A stretch of DNA of 64,000 nucleotides, taken from contig NZ_AZGB01000015.1 of NCBI RefSeq assembly GCF_001435235.1, forward strand, positions 67,117-131,116, given 5' to 3'. The stretch is from Liquorilactobacillus ghanensis DSM 18630 (lineage in GTDB: Bacteria; Bacillota; Bacilli; Lactobacillales; Lactobacillaceae). Made by a program: the position numbers and the translations under genes. This document shows, piece by piece, positions 43,186-54,635 of the stretch (within the stretch, counting starts at the first letter, position 1; each line of letters opens with the position of its first letter). The notes under the pieces are model-generated. The model searched no databases. It saw only the letters and a program-made list of their open reading frames with translations, and had not been told where the DNA came from.

Positions 43186-44553
43186 TTAGTCAGTCTCCTT
43201 TTTCCACTGCGGTAAAAATTTCTTTTCAAGATAATCGGTTGTAAAATCACCAGCAATAAATGTTGGATCATTCAACAACGCCAAATGAAAATCTTGGTTA
43301 GTTTGAATACCGTTAATAATCATTTCATTTAAAAGTCGTTTAATTTTTTGAATTGCAGCCGTTCGATTTTCACCTAATGCGATCACTTTAGCTATCATTG
43401 AATCATAAAATGGCGAGATCTTTGCTCCAGCATACAACGCTGAATCAATCCTCATTCCTAAATTACCAACCGGAAAGTACAAATAATTTACTGTGCCAAC
43501 GGCTGGGCGAAAATCGTGTGCTGGATCTTCGGCATTAATTCGGCACTCAATTGCATGACCATGGCAAATAACATCTTTTTGTTGATATTTCAGTGGTTCC
43601 CCAGCAGCAATTCTGACTTGCTGCTTTACAATATCAATTCCAGTAACCATCTCGGAAACAGTGTGTTCAACCTGAATTCGTGTGTTCATCTCCATGAAAT
43701 AGAAATGATGCTGGCGATCCATTAAAAATTCTAAAGTCCCAGTATTAACATAATCAATTGCATCTGCTGCTTTTTTAGCAACTTCTCCCAAAAACTGTCG
43801 TTGCTTGGCTGTGATCATCTCACATGGACTTTCTTCAATCACTTTTTGCTTGCCACGCTGTAAAGAACAATCACGTTCTGGAAAATAAATAGTATTTCCT
43901 TGGTGGTCGCGTAAAATCTGCACTTCAATATGCTTAACATTTTCCATAACTTTTTCTACATACATTCGACCATCGCCAAAAGCATTTTGTGCTTCTCGTT
44001 GTGCTTCACCAAAAGCCTTTTCCAATTGATCAGGTTGATCAACACGCCGAATTCCTTTACCACCGCCACCAGCTGACGCTTTCAATAAAATTGGAAAGCC
44101 AATCTTTTCAGCAACTGTTTTTGCAACTGCCACATCAGCGACAAAACCGTCACTTCCGGGAATTACCGGCACTCCGCTCGCTTGCATTTGTGAACGAGCA
44201 TGGGCTTTGTTTCCCATCAAATCGATAGTTTCTGAGCGCGGTCCAATAAAAGTAATCCCACAGTCTTCACACATTTCAACAAATCGGCTATTTTCAGATA
44301 AAAACCCAAAGCCAGGATGAATCGCCTGAGCCCCAGTTCCAACCGCTGCGCTGAGAATATTGCGCATATTTAAATAAGAATCTTGCGGTTTAGCCGGTCC
44401 AACACAAACAGCCTCATCAGCCAACTGAACATGAAGACTTTCTTGGTCTTCTTGTGAATAAATAGCTACTGTCTTGATTCCCAATTCTTTTAAAGAACGG
44501 ATAATCCGAACTGCAATTTCACCTCGATTAGCTACGAGGACTTTGTTAAACAA
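43186..44553 (-). CDS. accC: Biotin carboxylase
   Basis: The 455-residue ATP-grasp enzyme has VLVANRGEIAVRIIR, the glycine loop KASAGGGGKGIRRV, ERDCSLQRGKQKVIEESP, and the active-site EMNTRIQVEHTVSEM. It carboxylates biotin on AccB with bicarbonate and ATP. The start is TTG at 44553 after AAGGTGG, 15 nt past fabZ. Confidence 0.95.
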   Translation of the reverse strand: MFNKVLVANRGEIAVRIIRSLKELGIKTVAIYSQEDQESLHVQLADEAVCVGPAKPQDSYLNMRNILSAAVGTGAQAIHPGFGFLSENSRFVEMCEDCGITFIGPRSETIDLMGNKAHARSQMQASGVPVIPGSDGFVADVAVAKTVAEKIGFPILLKASAGGGGKGIRRVDQPDQLEKAFGEAQREAQNAFGDGRMYVEKVMENVKHIEVQILRDHQGNTIYFPERDCSLQRGKQKVIEESPCEMITAKQRQFLGEVAKKAADAIDYVNTGTLEFLMDRQHHFYFMEMNTRIQVEHTVSEMVTGIDIVKQQVRIAAGEPLKYQQKDVICHGHAIECRINAEDPAHDFRPAVGTVNYLYFPVGNLGMRIDSALYAGAKISPFYDSMIAKVIALGENRTAAIQKIKRLLNEMIINGIQTNQDFHLALLNDPTFIAGDFTTDYLEKKFLPQWKKETD

Positions 44554-44568
44554 TTAAACCACCTTACC

Positions 44569-44994
44569 TTAATCGATCATAAAAGTTAGCTCTGCGCTAC
44601 AAGCTTTTTTGCCATCAACGGTTGCAACGGCTTTCCCTAATCCAACATGATTGCGGATTTTTTCTAATTCAACGGTCAATATCAACGTGTCGCCAGGCCG
44701 AACTACTTTACGAAATTTAGCATTTTTAATTCCACCAAAATAAGCAGTTTCCCCTTTAAATTCTGGCATCGACAATAACGCAACTGCGCCAGTCTGCGCT
44801 AAAGCTTCGATGATCAAAACCCCTGGCATAACCGGATTTCCCGGGAAATGACCATTAAAAACTTCTTCATGAGCAGTCACATTTCGTAAACCAACTGCCC
44901 GTTGACCAGGCTCCAGTTCAGTAATGCGATCGATCAACAGCATCGGATAACGATGCGGAATAATTTTTTGAATCTGCGTAACATCCAGTTCCAT
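44569..44994 (-). CDS. fabZ: 3-hydroxyacyl-ACP dehydratase FabZ (second copy)
   Basis: The 141-residue hot-dog-fold protein has [13 protein letters not shown] and the active-site segment [20 protein letters not shown] with catalytic His and Glu. It dehydrates 3-hydroxyacyl-ACP. It lies between accB and accC. A related gene opens the operon at 50194-50640, so one of the two may act as a FabN-like dehydratase/isomerase. Confidence 0.92.
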   Translation of the reverse strand: MELDVTQIQKIIPHRYPMLLIDRITELEPGQRAVGLRNVTAHEEVFNGHFPGNPVMPGVLIIEALAQTGAVALLSMPEFKGETAYFGGIKNAKFRKVVRPGDTLILTVELEKIRNHVGLGKAVATVDGKKACSAELTFMID

Positions 44995-44996
44995 TA

Positions 44997-45470
44997 TTAT
45001 GCCTCCAACTCAAACAAAGGCTGACCATATTCAATCAACTCTTCATTTTTAACCAATACCCGGCTAATCACACCTGCTTGTTTGCTTTTGATTTCTGTCA
45101 TTACTTTCATCGCTTCAATGACACAAACCACATCTCCTACAGCTACCTGACTGCCAACTTTGACATATGGTTCCTTGCCAGGTGCTGGTTGTAAAAAGAC
45201 ACTGCCAACCATTGGTGCTTTAATAACATTTTTTTTAGCCGTTTCATCTTTAGTCTGCTCTACATTTTTAACAGCAGTCGTTGCCTGTTTGGCGTTTACT
45301 TCAGATTGTTTAGCCATTTGTACAGGTTGTTGCTGCAATTGCTGCAGCAATTTACCTGAAAACTCATTTTTGCTTAAACGTAATTGAAAATCTGCCATTT
45401 TGATCTCAAGTTCACGACTTGGCGATTCATTAAAATCAGCAATTAGTTTTTCGATATCTTTTAAATCCAA
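44997..45470 (-). CDS. accB: Biotin carboxyl carrier protein of acetyl-CoA carboxylase
   Basis: The 157-residue protein starts (M)[15 protein letters not shown], has a flexible Gln/Ala/Lys linker (about 45-85) and a C-terminal biotinyl domain with APMVGSVF and the biotin-Lys motif [15 protein letters not shown] at 45470, 8 nt after GGAG, is the start; the frame upstream overlaps fabF without support. Confidence 0.93.
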   Translation of the reverse strand: MDLKDIEKLIADFNESPSRELEIKMADFQLRLSKNEFSGKLLQQLQQQPVQMAKQSEVNAKQATTAVKNVEQTKDETAKKNVIKAPMVGSVFLQPAPGKEPYVKVGSQVAVGDVVCVIEAMKVMTEIKSKQAGVISRVLVKNEELIEYGQPLFELEA

Positions 45471-45471
45471 A

Positions 45472-46707
45472 TTACTCACTCCATTTTTTAAAGGCCAATA
45501 CTGCATTATGTCCGCCAAAACCTAAGGAATTACTAATTGCGTACTCAACTTGAGCCGGCTCTCCATGATCAGCCCGAACTAATTGTACTTGGCAATCAGG
45601 ATCCTGTTGGGTTAAACCAACATTAGGCGGCAGCTCCTGTTTCTCCAATGCAGCAGCAGTAATAACCGCTTCAATGGCTCCAGCAGCTCCTAGTAGATGA
45701 CCAGTCATACTCTTAGTGCTGCTGACTTTTACTGAACTGTCAGCTCCAAATACTAAATTAATAGCCTTTGCTTCACCAGCATCATTTGCATGAGTAGCTG
45801 TTCCATGAGCATTGATATAACCAACTTGAGCTGGTTCAATTCCTGCTTCAGCAATGGCTTGCTGCATTGCGCGTGCAGCACCTTCACCACTAGGATCAGG
45901 AGCAGTAATGTGATAAGCATCACATGTACTGCCGTAACCAACAATTTCACCAAGGATTTTGGCCCCACGCTTTTGTGCATGTTCCCAACTTTCAAGTACT
46001 AAGGTAGCTGCTCCTTCACCCATAACAAAACCTGAGCGCTCTTGGTCAAACGGTAATGAAGCACGTGCTGGATCGCTTTCTTTGGAAAGAGCCGTCAAAG
46101 CAGCAAAACCTGCAATTCCGATCTCGTTGACTGAAGCCTCAGCCCCGCCAGTCAGCATCACTTGAGCACGATTTTCTTTAATTTGACGGTAAGCTTCTCC
46201 AATCGCATTAGTTCCAGAAGAACAAGCTGTAACGATTGCCGTACAAATATTTTTAGCTTTGAAACGCATCGCAATATTACCAGCTGCCATATTGACAATT
46301 GAAGTTGGCACAAACATCGGTGATACCCGTTCCGGTCCTTTAGTGTACATTTTAATAACTTGGTTTTGAATTGTTGTCAAACCACCAATTCCAGAACCAT
46401 AAATCACACCTAAATCATATGAATCCGTATTGTCTGCATTAATGCCCGCCTGTTCCACCGCAGCAACAGCAGAATCAACCGCATACTGAGAAAATAAATC
46501 CATCCGACGAGCAGCTTTTTTGCCAACTCTTTTTTGAACATCAAAATCTTTAACTTCTGCAGCAACAGTTATTCCAGTTTCACTGGCATCAAACTTAGTA
46601 ATTGGTGCAATCCCAATTTTTCCTGCAAAAATATTGTTCAAAAAACTATCTGTGTCATTTCCAACCGGAGTGACTGCACCCATTCCGGTAATTACTACTC
46701 TACTCAT
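45472..46707 (-). CDS. fabF: 3-oxoacyl-ACP synthase II FabF
   Basis: The 411-residue condensing enzyme has the Cys nucleophile in AIVTACSSGTNAIGEA, and His residues in NAHGTATHANDAGE and STKSMTGHLLGAAGA. It elongates acyl-ACP with malonyl-ACP. It lies 10 nt downstream of fabG and is followed at once by accB. Confidence 0.96.
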   Translation of the reverse strand: MSRVVITGMGAVTPVGNDTDSFLNNIFAGKIGIAPITKFDASETGITVAAEVKDFDVQKRVGKKAARRMDLFSQYAVDSAVAAVEQAGINADNTDSYDLGVIYGSGIGGLTTIQNQVIKMYTKGPERVSPMFVPTSIVNMAAGNIAMRFKAKNICTAIVTACSSGTNAIGEAYRQIKENRAQVMLTGGAEASVNEIGIAGFAALTALSKESDPARASLPFDQERSGFVMGEGAATLVLESWEHAQKRGAKILGEIVGYGSTCDAYHITAPDPSGEGAARAMQQAIAEAGIEPAQVGYINAHGTATHANDAGEAKAINLVFGADSSVKVSSTKSMTGHLLGAAGAIEAVITAAALEKQELPPNVGLTQQDPDCQVQLVRADHGEPAQVEYAISNSLGFGGHNAVLAFKKWSE

Positions 46708-46717
46708 TAAAAGCCCC

Positions 46718-47449
46718 CTAAATCGTCATTCCACCATCAATTGTCAAAACATCACCCGTAATATAGTCATTCTGGGCTAAAAAAACCGCTGCTTGAGCAA
46801 CTTCTTCTGGTAAGCCGAAACGTCCCAATGGAATCTGGTTAATCATTTGTTCTTTAACCTTGTCACTTAAAACATCCGTCATTGAGCTTTTAATCATTCC
46901 TGGAGCAATTGCATTACAACGAACATGCCGTAAAGCCCCTTCATGTGCAATTGTTTTAGTCAAACCGATCACACCTGCTTTGCTGGCAGCATAATTAGCT
47001 TGACCAATATTGCCATGAATGCCAACAATGCTGGCTAAATTAATAATTACGCCGCTTTTTTGGCGATACATTCGTTTCAAAACACCCCGTGTTAAATTAA
47101 AAGTCCCAATTAAATTGGTATCAATTACTTGACGAAAGTCTTCGTCCTTCATGCCAATCATCAACTTGTCCTTAGTAATTCCAGCATTATTAACTAAGAC
47201 ATCAATTTTATTTGCTTTTTCTTTTAGTTCGGTCAACATATTTTTAATGGTCGCATTATCAGAAATATCACCTAAAATTACTTGGCAATCTACTTGGTTT
47301 GCCTTAATCTGCTCAATTAGTTCTGTTGGAATTTCATGACGCGCGTTTAAAATAACATTACTACCGGCTTTAGCAAAAGCCAATGCAATTTGAGCTCCAA
47401 TACCGCGGGAACTCCCAGTTACCAAAACCGTCTTGCCTGCTAGATCCAT
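46718..47449 (-). CDS. fabG: 3-oxoacyl-ACP reductase FabG
   Basis: The 243-residue short-chain dehydrogenase has TGSSRGIGAQIALAFA, LVNNAGITKD, the catalytic Tyr in YAASKAGVIGL and a C-terminal TGDVLTIDGGM. It uses NADPH to reduce 3-oxoacyl-ACP. It follows fabD by 10 nt. Confidence 0.95.
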   Translation of the reverse strand: MDLAGKTVLVTGSSRGIGAQIALAFAKAGSNVILNARHEIPTELIEQIKANQVDCQVILGDISDNATIKNMLTELKEKANKIDVLVNNAGITKDKLMIGMKDEDFRQVIDTNLIGTFNLTRGVLKRMYRQKSGVIINLASIVGIHGNIGQANYAASKAGVIGLTKTIAHEGALRHVRCNAIAPGMIKSSMTDVLSDKVKEQMINQIPLGRFGLPEEVAQAAVFLAQNDYITGDVLTIDGGMTI

Positions 47450-47459
47450 AATTACATCC

Positions 47460-48395
47460 TCATTTCATTTGTTCAATAAACTGCTGATATTGTTGCCAAT
47501 TTTCAACTGAAACAGCCGGAATTTCAGCTGTAGTCTGTTTAGCAAAACGCGTCAAAGTCTTCCCTGGTCCTAACTCGACCAGTAGATCCGGCTGATAATT
47601 ATGACAAAGATAAGTTAGCCCTTCAGCAAAGTGCGTTGGTTTAATCACTTGTTGTGCCAAAGTATTTTTCAAATCAGCTGCAGTAAACGGCACACCAGTA
47701 GTATTACTGATTACTGGTATTTTCCAAGGCAAAATCGACATTGGCTGCAAATGCTGTGCTAATTTTTGACTAGTTGGTTTAAAAAGTGGTGTATGAAAAG
47801 CCCCATTGACTTTTAACGTCATCACACGTTTAATTCCTTTTTCCTGCAAAAGTGCAACTGCACGATCAACTGCCGTTTTTTCTCCACCGATCACCAACTG
47901 TTTAGGCGAATTATAATTAGCAATTCCAACAAATTGCTCCGGTGTTGAAGCCTGACGGCAAATTGCTGCTACTTCCTGCTCATCGGCTTTCATAACTGCC
48001 GCCATCGCCCCTGGAATTCGATCTGCGTCCTGTTGCATATAATCAGCTCGGGCTTGTAAAAGCTGCATACCGGCTTCGGTATCAAAAGCTTGTGCTGCCA
48101 GCAAGGCCGAGTATTCACCAAGACTTAAACCGATCATACCGGCAACTTCAATTGTCGGAACATCATGTTGCAATAAACGAAATAAAGCTAAACTCATAGC
48201 AACAATCGCTGGTTGAACATTGCTTGTCTGATTCAATTCTTGATTTTTATTTTGAAAAAGTTTGATTAAATCATGACCAGAAAATTGACTTAATTGTTCA
48301 ATCTGCGAACGATAAAATTCACTTTTTTGGCAGAAATCAATGCCCATTCCACTGAATTGTGCACCCTGCCCACTAAATAGAATTCCGATTTTCAT
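47460..48395 (-). CDS. fabD: Malonyl-CoA:ACP transacylase FabD
   Basis: The 311-residue protein has FSGQGAQFSGMG, the Ser nucleophile in IGLSLGEYSALLAA and the His in VNGAFHTPLF. It loads malonyl groups onto ACP. It lies between acpP and fabG in the operon; the ribosome site is a weak GCGGGT. Confidence 0.95.
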   Translation of the reverse strand: MKIGILFSGQGAQFSGMGIDFCQKSEFYRSQIEQLSQFSGHDLIKLFQNKNQELNQTSNVQPAIVAMSLALFRLLQHDVPTIEVAGMIGLSLGEYSALLAAQAFDTEAGMQLLQARADYMQQDADRIPGAMAAVMKADEQEVAAICRQASTPEQFVGIANYNSPKQLVIGGEKTAVDRAVALLQEKGIKRVMTLKVNGAFHTPLFKPTSQKLAQHLQPMSILPWKIPVISNTTGVPFTAADLKNTLAQQVIKPTHFAEGLTYLCHNYQPDLLVELGPGKTLTRFAKQTTAEIPAVSVENWQQYQQFIEQMK

Positions 48396-48413
48396 CTTGT
48401 TTTACCCGCAATC

Positions 48414-48656
48414 TTATTTAGCATCTAATTCTTTCTTAACGTAGTTGACAACATCTTCAATAGTTTGAACGTTTTCGTCAGCTTCCAATTTGATATCAAG
48501 ATCATCTTCTAATTCATTCATAATTTCAAAAACATCCAGACTATCTGCTTCTAAATCATCTTTAATGTTTGCATTCATCGTTACTTTTTCTTGGTCAACA
48601 TCCAATTGTTCTGCTACAATTTCTTTTACTTTTGTTAAAATTTCTTCTTTTGTCAT
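48414..48656 (-). CDS. acpP: Acyl carrier protein
   Basis: The 80-residue acidic four-helix protein has the phosphopantetheine Ser in ADSLDVFEIMNELE (the usual motif DSLD). It carries growing acyl chains. AGGAGAG precedes the ATG. It lies between fabH and fabD. Confidence 0.96.
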   Translation of the reverse strand: MTKEEILTKVKEIVAEQLDVDQEKVTMNANIKDDLEADSLDVFEIMNELEDDLDIKLEADENVQTIEDVVNYVKKELDAK

Positions 48657-48688
48657 GATAGATTCTCTCCTAAATTATAATCTTATTT

Positions 48689-49666
48689 TTAATATTTAAT
48701 TACTTGGGTTCCAACAGTTAAGCCACCGCCGAATCCGCTTAAAACAATTATTTGTCCAGCTTTAATCTGGCCGGCTTCTGCTAATTCATCAAACAATAAT
48801 GGAACACTGGCTCCAGAAGTATTACCATATTCAGCAATATTCATTGGAAATTTTGCTAGCGGTTGTTTCAATCGTTTAGCAATCTGAGAAATAATTCTCG
48901 AATTTGCTTGGTGTAAAATAAACCAGTCAACTTGTTCAAGTTCCAAACCACTTCTTTTAACCGCCGTTTCGATTGATAACGGAACCTTGTGCGTTGCAAA
49001 TGTATAAACATCCCGACCATTCATCTTAAAAGCTTCAAAATGATGTGGAGAATTTGCTGGGAACTTTTGCAACGGAGCAGTTGAACCTGCTTGCAACCGA
49101 TCAGCCAAGTCGCCATAAGTTTCCAAGTCTTCGCTCAAAAACTTGCTGCTTGTCGTCTCGGAATTTTCAAGCACTACCCCGGCAGCACCATCGCCGAATA
49201 AAACAGCTGTTGTTCGATCAGTCCAATCAATTACTTTTGAAAGCACCTCACCGCCAATTACCATCACTCGTTGATAACTAGGCAAACCCATCATTGCCTT
49301 AGCGGTCGTTAAAGCATAAACAAAGCCGGAACAAGCCGCACTAACGTCAAATGCTGCTGCATTCACTGCCTGAATATTTCCCTGTACAATTGCCGCTGTA
49401 GCCGGTGTATAACAATCAGGTGACATCGTAGCGACAATGATCAAATCAAGCTGATCTGCTGTCAAACGACTTTTTTTCAATAATTCTTGTGCGACCTTGG
49501 TACATAAGTCCGCTGTATTTTCTCCGCAACTGATATGTCGTTGATGAATTCCCGTACGACTGGAAATCCATTCATCAGAAGTGTCCATTAATTGACTTAA
49601 GTCGTCATTAGTCACTTTTTTTTCTGGAACGTAATGAGCACTTGCTGCAATTTTTATAGCTGCCAA
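48689..49666 (-). CDS. fabH: 3-oxoacyl-ACP synthase III FabH
   Basis: The 325-residue initiating condensing enzyme has the Cys in AFDVSAACSGFVYAL, His in FILHQANSRI and Asn in YGNTSGASVPL. It joins acetyl-CoA to malonyl-ACP. It starts with TTG at 49666 after AAGGGGA, 16 nt past the fabT stop. Confidence 0.96.
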   Translation of the reverse strand: MAAIKIAASAHYVPEKKVTNDDLSQLMDTSDEWISSRTGIHQRHISCGENTADLCTKVAQELLKKSRLTADQLDLIIVATMSPDCYTPATAAIVQGNIQAVNAAAFDVSAACSGFVYALTTAKAMMGLPSYQRVMVIGGEVLSKVIDWTDRTTAVLFGDGAAGVVLENSETTSSKFLSEDLETYGDLADRLQAGSTAPLQKFPANSPHHFEAFKMNGRDVYTFATHKVPLSIETAVKRSGLELEQVDWFILHQANSRIISQIAKRLKQPLAKFPMNIAEYGNTSGASVPLLFDELAEAGQIKAGQIIVLSGFGGGLTVGTQVIKY

Positions 49667-49682
49667 AACAAATCCCCTTCAA

Positions 49683-50123
49683 TCATGAATGTTTACGCAA
49701 AAAGCTTTCCAAGTTTTGCAATGCTTTTTCGATTGTTTTAACTTCCTCTGGATCCAAATCCTTCAAAAAACTGCGAACCATCATGCGATGAAATGCATCA
49801 TGTGCTCGATACATCAAACGGCCCTTTTGTGTCAAACCCAATCGAATCACGCGCCGATCATGCTTACTGCGAATTCGTTTAACATAGTTCTTTTTTACCA
49901 AACGATCAATTGTTGCCGTCAAAGTTCCAGGTGTCAAATGCAACTCTTTGGCAACTTGCGAAGCAGTTTTTTGCTCATACATCGTAATCACATTGATGGC
50001 ATGCATTTCTTTAATTGATAAATCACTGAATTGACTTTTCCGTAATTCATTTTCTTCGATCCATAAAATACCGGTATAAATTCTAATCAATGAGTTATTA
50101 ATTGTTTTTACTTGGTTTTCCAT
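49683..50123 (-). CDS. fabT: MarR-family regulator of fatty-acid synthesis, FabT
   Basis: The 146-residue winged-helix protein has SQFSDLSIKEMHAINVI, the recognition helix LHLTPGTLTATIDRLVKK and the wing SKHDRRVIRLGLTQKG. In streptococci and lactococci FabT, aided by long-chain acyl-ACP, represses the fab operon. The ATG at 50123 (MENQVKTINN) follows GGATGG. It is second in its own operon, with a candidate operator upstream. Confidence 0.92.
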   Translation of the reverse strand: MENQVKTINNSLIRIYTGILWIEENELRKSQFSDLSIKEMHAINVITMYEQKTASQVAKELHLTPGTLTATIDRLVKKNYVKRIRSKHDRRVIRLGLTQKGRLMYRAHDAFHRMMVRSFLKDLDPEEVKTIEKALQNLESFLRKHS

Positions 50124-50145
50124 TGCGTAACGTCCATCCTTTTTA

Positions 50146-50167
50146 TCCTTATAATCCAATTATCAAA
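50146..50167. promoter_or_regulatory. Candidate FabT-box before fabT
   Basis: Read on the minus strand, CTTTGATAATTGGATTATAAGG is an imperfect inverted repeat that resembles the TTTGA-N-TATCAAA type of FabT sites. It lies between fabZ and fabT, 22 nt upstream of the fabT ATG, and could allow internal autoregulation. Confidence 0.35.
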
Positions 50168-50193
50168 GTATTTACGCAAAAAACAAATTTTCT

Positions 50194-50640
50194 CTAGATT
50201 TTTTCTTTACGTTCCGCAACAACAAACATCAATTCAGCTGCGCAAGCAATTTTTCCAGACACAATTGCTTTAGTTGCAACAATTCCCATGTTTTCTCTTT
50301 TTTTAATTAATTTGATATTCAGCTTAAGTACATCACCCGGACGGACAACGCGACGAAACTTAGCTTGATGAATTGCACCCAGATAAGCTGTCTTTCCTAA
50401 AAATTCAGTTGATTTCAAAATCAAGATGGAAGCTGCCTGAGCCAAGGCCTCAATGATCAATACACCAGGCATAACTGGGTTTCCCGGAAAATGTCCTCGA
50501 AAGAATGATTCATTAATTGTGACATTCTTAGTTGCTGTAATTTCTTCACCGGCAATTAATTCATCTACATAATCGATATAACAAATTGGATAACGGTTAG
50601 GTATTAAATCCATAATTTCCTGTGCATCCATAACTGCCAC
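50194..50640 (-). CDS. fabZ: 3-hydroxyacyl-ACP dehydratase, FabZ/FabN family (first copy)
   Basis: The 148-residue hot-dog-fold protein carries IPNRYPICYIDYVDEL and the same active-site stretch as the second copy ([20 protein letters not shown]). It is the first gene of the fab operon. In Enterococcus one of two such paralogs (FabN) also isomerises the trans-2 to cis-3 double bond for unsaturated fatty acids, and the same split is possible here. GTG at 50640, 8 nt after GAGG, is the best start. Confidence 0.88.
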   Translation of the reverse strand: MAVMDAQEIMDLIPNRYPICYIDYVDELIAGEEITATKNVTINESFFRGHFPGNPVMPGVLIIEALAQAASILILKSTEFLGKTAYLGAIHQAKFRRVVRPGDVLKLNIKLIKKRENMGIVATKAIVSGKIACAAELMFVVAERKEKI

Positions 50641-50665
50641 TTCGATCACCTCACTTAAATTTATT

Positions 50666-50685
50666 TCGAATATCAAAATATTCGA
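50666..50685. promoter_or_regulatory. Palindrome at the fab operon start, candidate FabT operator
   Basis: The 20-bp perfect palindrome TCGAATAT-CAAA-ATATTCGA lies just downstream of the predicted operon promoter, in the first transcribed bases before fabZ. Its TTTTGATATTCGAAA reading on the minus strand resembles FabT sites. Confidence 0.5.
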
Positions 50686-50692
50686 TGATTGA

Positions 50693-50721
50693 ATAATATT
50701 ACAATCAAACTAAATTGTCAA
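50693..50721 (-). promoter_or_regulatory. Promoter of the fab/acc operon
   Basis: Consensus -35 TTGACA (50721-50716), a 17-nt spacer and -10 TATTAT (50698-50693). Two AGTTTGA repeats overlap the -35 box and spacer, where a FabT-type repressor would block polymerase. Confidence 0.65.
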
Positions 50722-50828
50722 ACTCAGGCTTTAAAAGCTAATAAAATTCACATTAATATCGATTTTTATTTTTTATTTTTAAACTTATTTTCGATTAGCA
50801 TTGCCATTCTAGCTTATTAAAACAGCAA

Positions 50829-50866
50829 CAAAAATAAGAGCAGCAGAATTAGCTTCTGACTGCTCT
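50829..50866 (-). terminator. Intrinsic terminator of the tgt-yajC transcript
   Basis: AGAGCAGTCAGAA pairs with TTCTGCTGCTCT on the minus strand (one bulge), followed by TATTTTT. Confidence 0.85.
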
Positions 50867-50907
50867 TTCTAATTGATTAAAATATTAACACAATAATTCT
50901 AATTTAA

Positions 50908-51279
50908 TTAATCGTTATTTTTATCTTCTTTATCTGACTTTTCATCAACTGATTTCTCAACCGGCTTTTCGACTGCTGACTCTTTGCTGACAGTTGTAGT
51001 TGATTTCGGGGTTTGACTAACGATTTGCGCAATCGCTGATTGTTCAAAAGTCAAAAAGATTCCATCACAATCCAAAGTGATCGTATGATCTTCAGTGTTA
51101 ATAGTATCAATTACTCCATGCAATCGGCCTAAAGTAATAACTTCATCGCCTTTTTTCATATTACTGAGCATATCTTGACGTTTCTGCTGCTGCTTTTTTT
51201 GCGGTCTGATCATCATAAAATACATTAAGCCGATTAACACAACAAACATTAAAATTGTTGAAACTGCACTACTATTCAT
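50908..51279 (-). CDS. yajC: Preprotein translocase subunit YajC
   Basis: The 123-residue protein has one N-terminal membrane helix (STILMFVVLIGLMYFMMIRP), the QKKQQQKRQ cluster and the MKKGDEVITLGRLHGVI domain, then a Lys/Glu/Asp-rich tail. YajC associates with SecDF. The ATG at 51279 follows TTAGGAG; the longer frame to 51444 overlaps tgt without support. It ends the queA-tgt-yajC set. Confidence 0.93.
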   Translation of the reverse strand: MNSSAVSTILMFVVLIGLMYFMMIRPQKKQQQKRQDMLSNMKKGDEVITLGRLHGVIDTINTEDHTITLDCDGIFLTFEQSAIAQIVSQTPKSTTTVSKESAVEKPVEKSVDEKSDKEDKNND

Positions 51280-51361
51280 TTTATTCACTCCTAATTTATA
51301 ATCTGACAAGTATAACTCTAACAAAGATTTCCTACAAGTACCAGTTTTTTTACTGAAACAA

Positions 51362-53574
<2,213 letters not shown>

Positions 53575-53593
53575 AATCTTCAACCTCTTTAAT

Positions 53594-54613
53594 TTATTTA
53601 TTTTTCTGGTCAAAATACGGCAGATCCAAATGCTGATAAGCCGCTGGTGTTGCCACTCGGCCGCGCGGCGTTCGTTTAACCAGACCTAGCTGGAGCAAAA
53701 ATGGTTCAACCATTTCAGTTAGCGTTTCGACCTCTTCACCAATATTTGCGGCTAATGTATTCACACCAACAGGTCCACCATTATAATATTTAATCATTGT
53801 TTCCAACAAATGCCGATCAGTTTCATCTAAACCGGCATCATCAATATGCAGCAATTTCAACGAACGAATCGCCAACTCATCATCAACTTCGGCCTGCTGA
53901 GCGACTTCTGCAAAATCACGAACACGTTTTAACAGGCGATTGGCAATTCGTGGCGTTCCCCGTGAACGACGAGCAATTTCAAATGCTCCCTGATCAGTGA
54001 TCTTGGTTTGCAGCAGATCAGCTGTTCGTTTAACAATCGTCTGCAATTCTGCCACCGTATAAAAACGCATATGGGCAACAATTCCAAACCGATCGCGCAG
54101 TGGTCCTGATAGTAAGCCAGCACGTGTTGTTGCTCCAATTAATGTAAATGGCGGCAAAGTAAAATGAACTGGATGAGCTGTTGGGCCTTGACCGATAACA
54201 ATATCAACAAAAAAATCTTCCATAGCTGAGTATAAAACTTCTTCGACAACTTTAGGCAAACGATGAATCTCATCAATAAACAAAACATCACCAGCCTCTA
54301 ATTCATTCAATAAAGCGACTAGATCTCCTGGCCGCTCAATTGCTGGACCACTGGTTGTGCGAATGTGAACCCGCAACTCATTAGCAATTACTAAGGCCAA
54401 GGTCGTTTTTCCTAAACCTGGTGGTCCATACAGCAATACATGGTCAAGCGCTTCTTGTCGTTGTTGCGCTGCTTGAATATAAACCGATAATTCCTGTTTG
54501 ATTGCAGTTTGACCAATATATTGTGCCAGTGTTTGTGGTCGCAATGAAAGATCCATTCCATCTTTTTCATCATCCATTGGATTACTAGAAACAATCCGTT
54601 CTTTTTCTGACAT
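53594..54613 (-). CDS. ruvB: Holliday junction branch migration ATPase RuvB
   Basis: The 339-residue AAA+ motor has Walker [13 protein letters not shown], Walker [11 protein letters not shown], sensor [18 protein letters not shown] and the C-terminal winged helix with TPRGRVAT. It drives branch migration with RuvA. The ATG at 54613 follows AGGAGGTG. It lies 22 nt after ruvA. Confidence 0.96.
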   Translation of the reverse strand: MSEKERIVSSNPMDDEKDGMDLSLRPQTLAQYIGQTAIKQELSVYIQAAQQRQEALDHVLLYGPPGLGKTTLALVIANELRVHIRTTSGPAIERPGDLVALLNELEAGDVLFIDEIHRLPKVVEEVLYSAMEDFFVDIVIGQGPTAHPVHFTLPPFTLIGATTRAGLLSGPLRDRFGIVAHMRFYTVAELQTIVKRTADLLQTKITDQGAFEIARRSRGTPRIANRLLKRVRDFAEVAQQAEVDDELAIRSLKLLHIDDAGLDETDRHLLETMIKYYNGGPVGVNTLAANIGEEVETLTEMVEPFLLQLGLVKRTPRGRVATPAAYQHLDLPYFDQKNK

Positions 54614-54635
54614 TGATTCACCTCCTGCCATTAAA

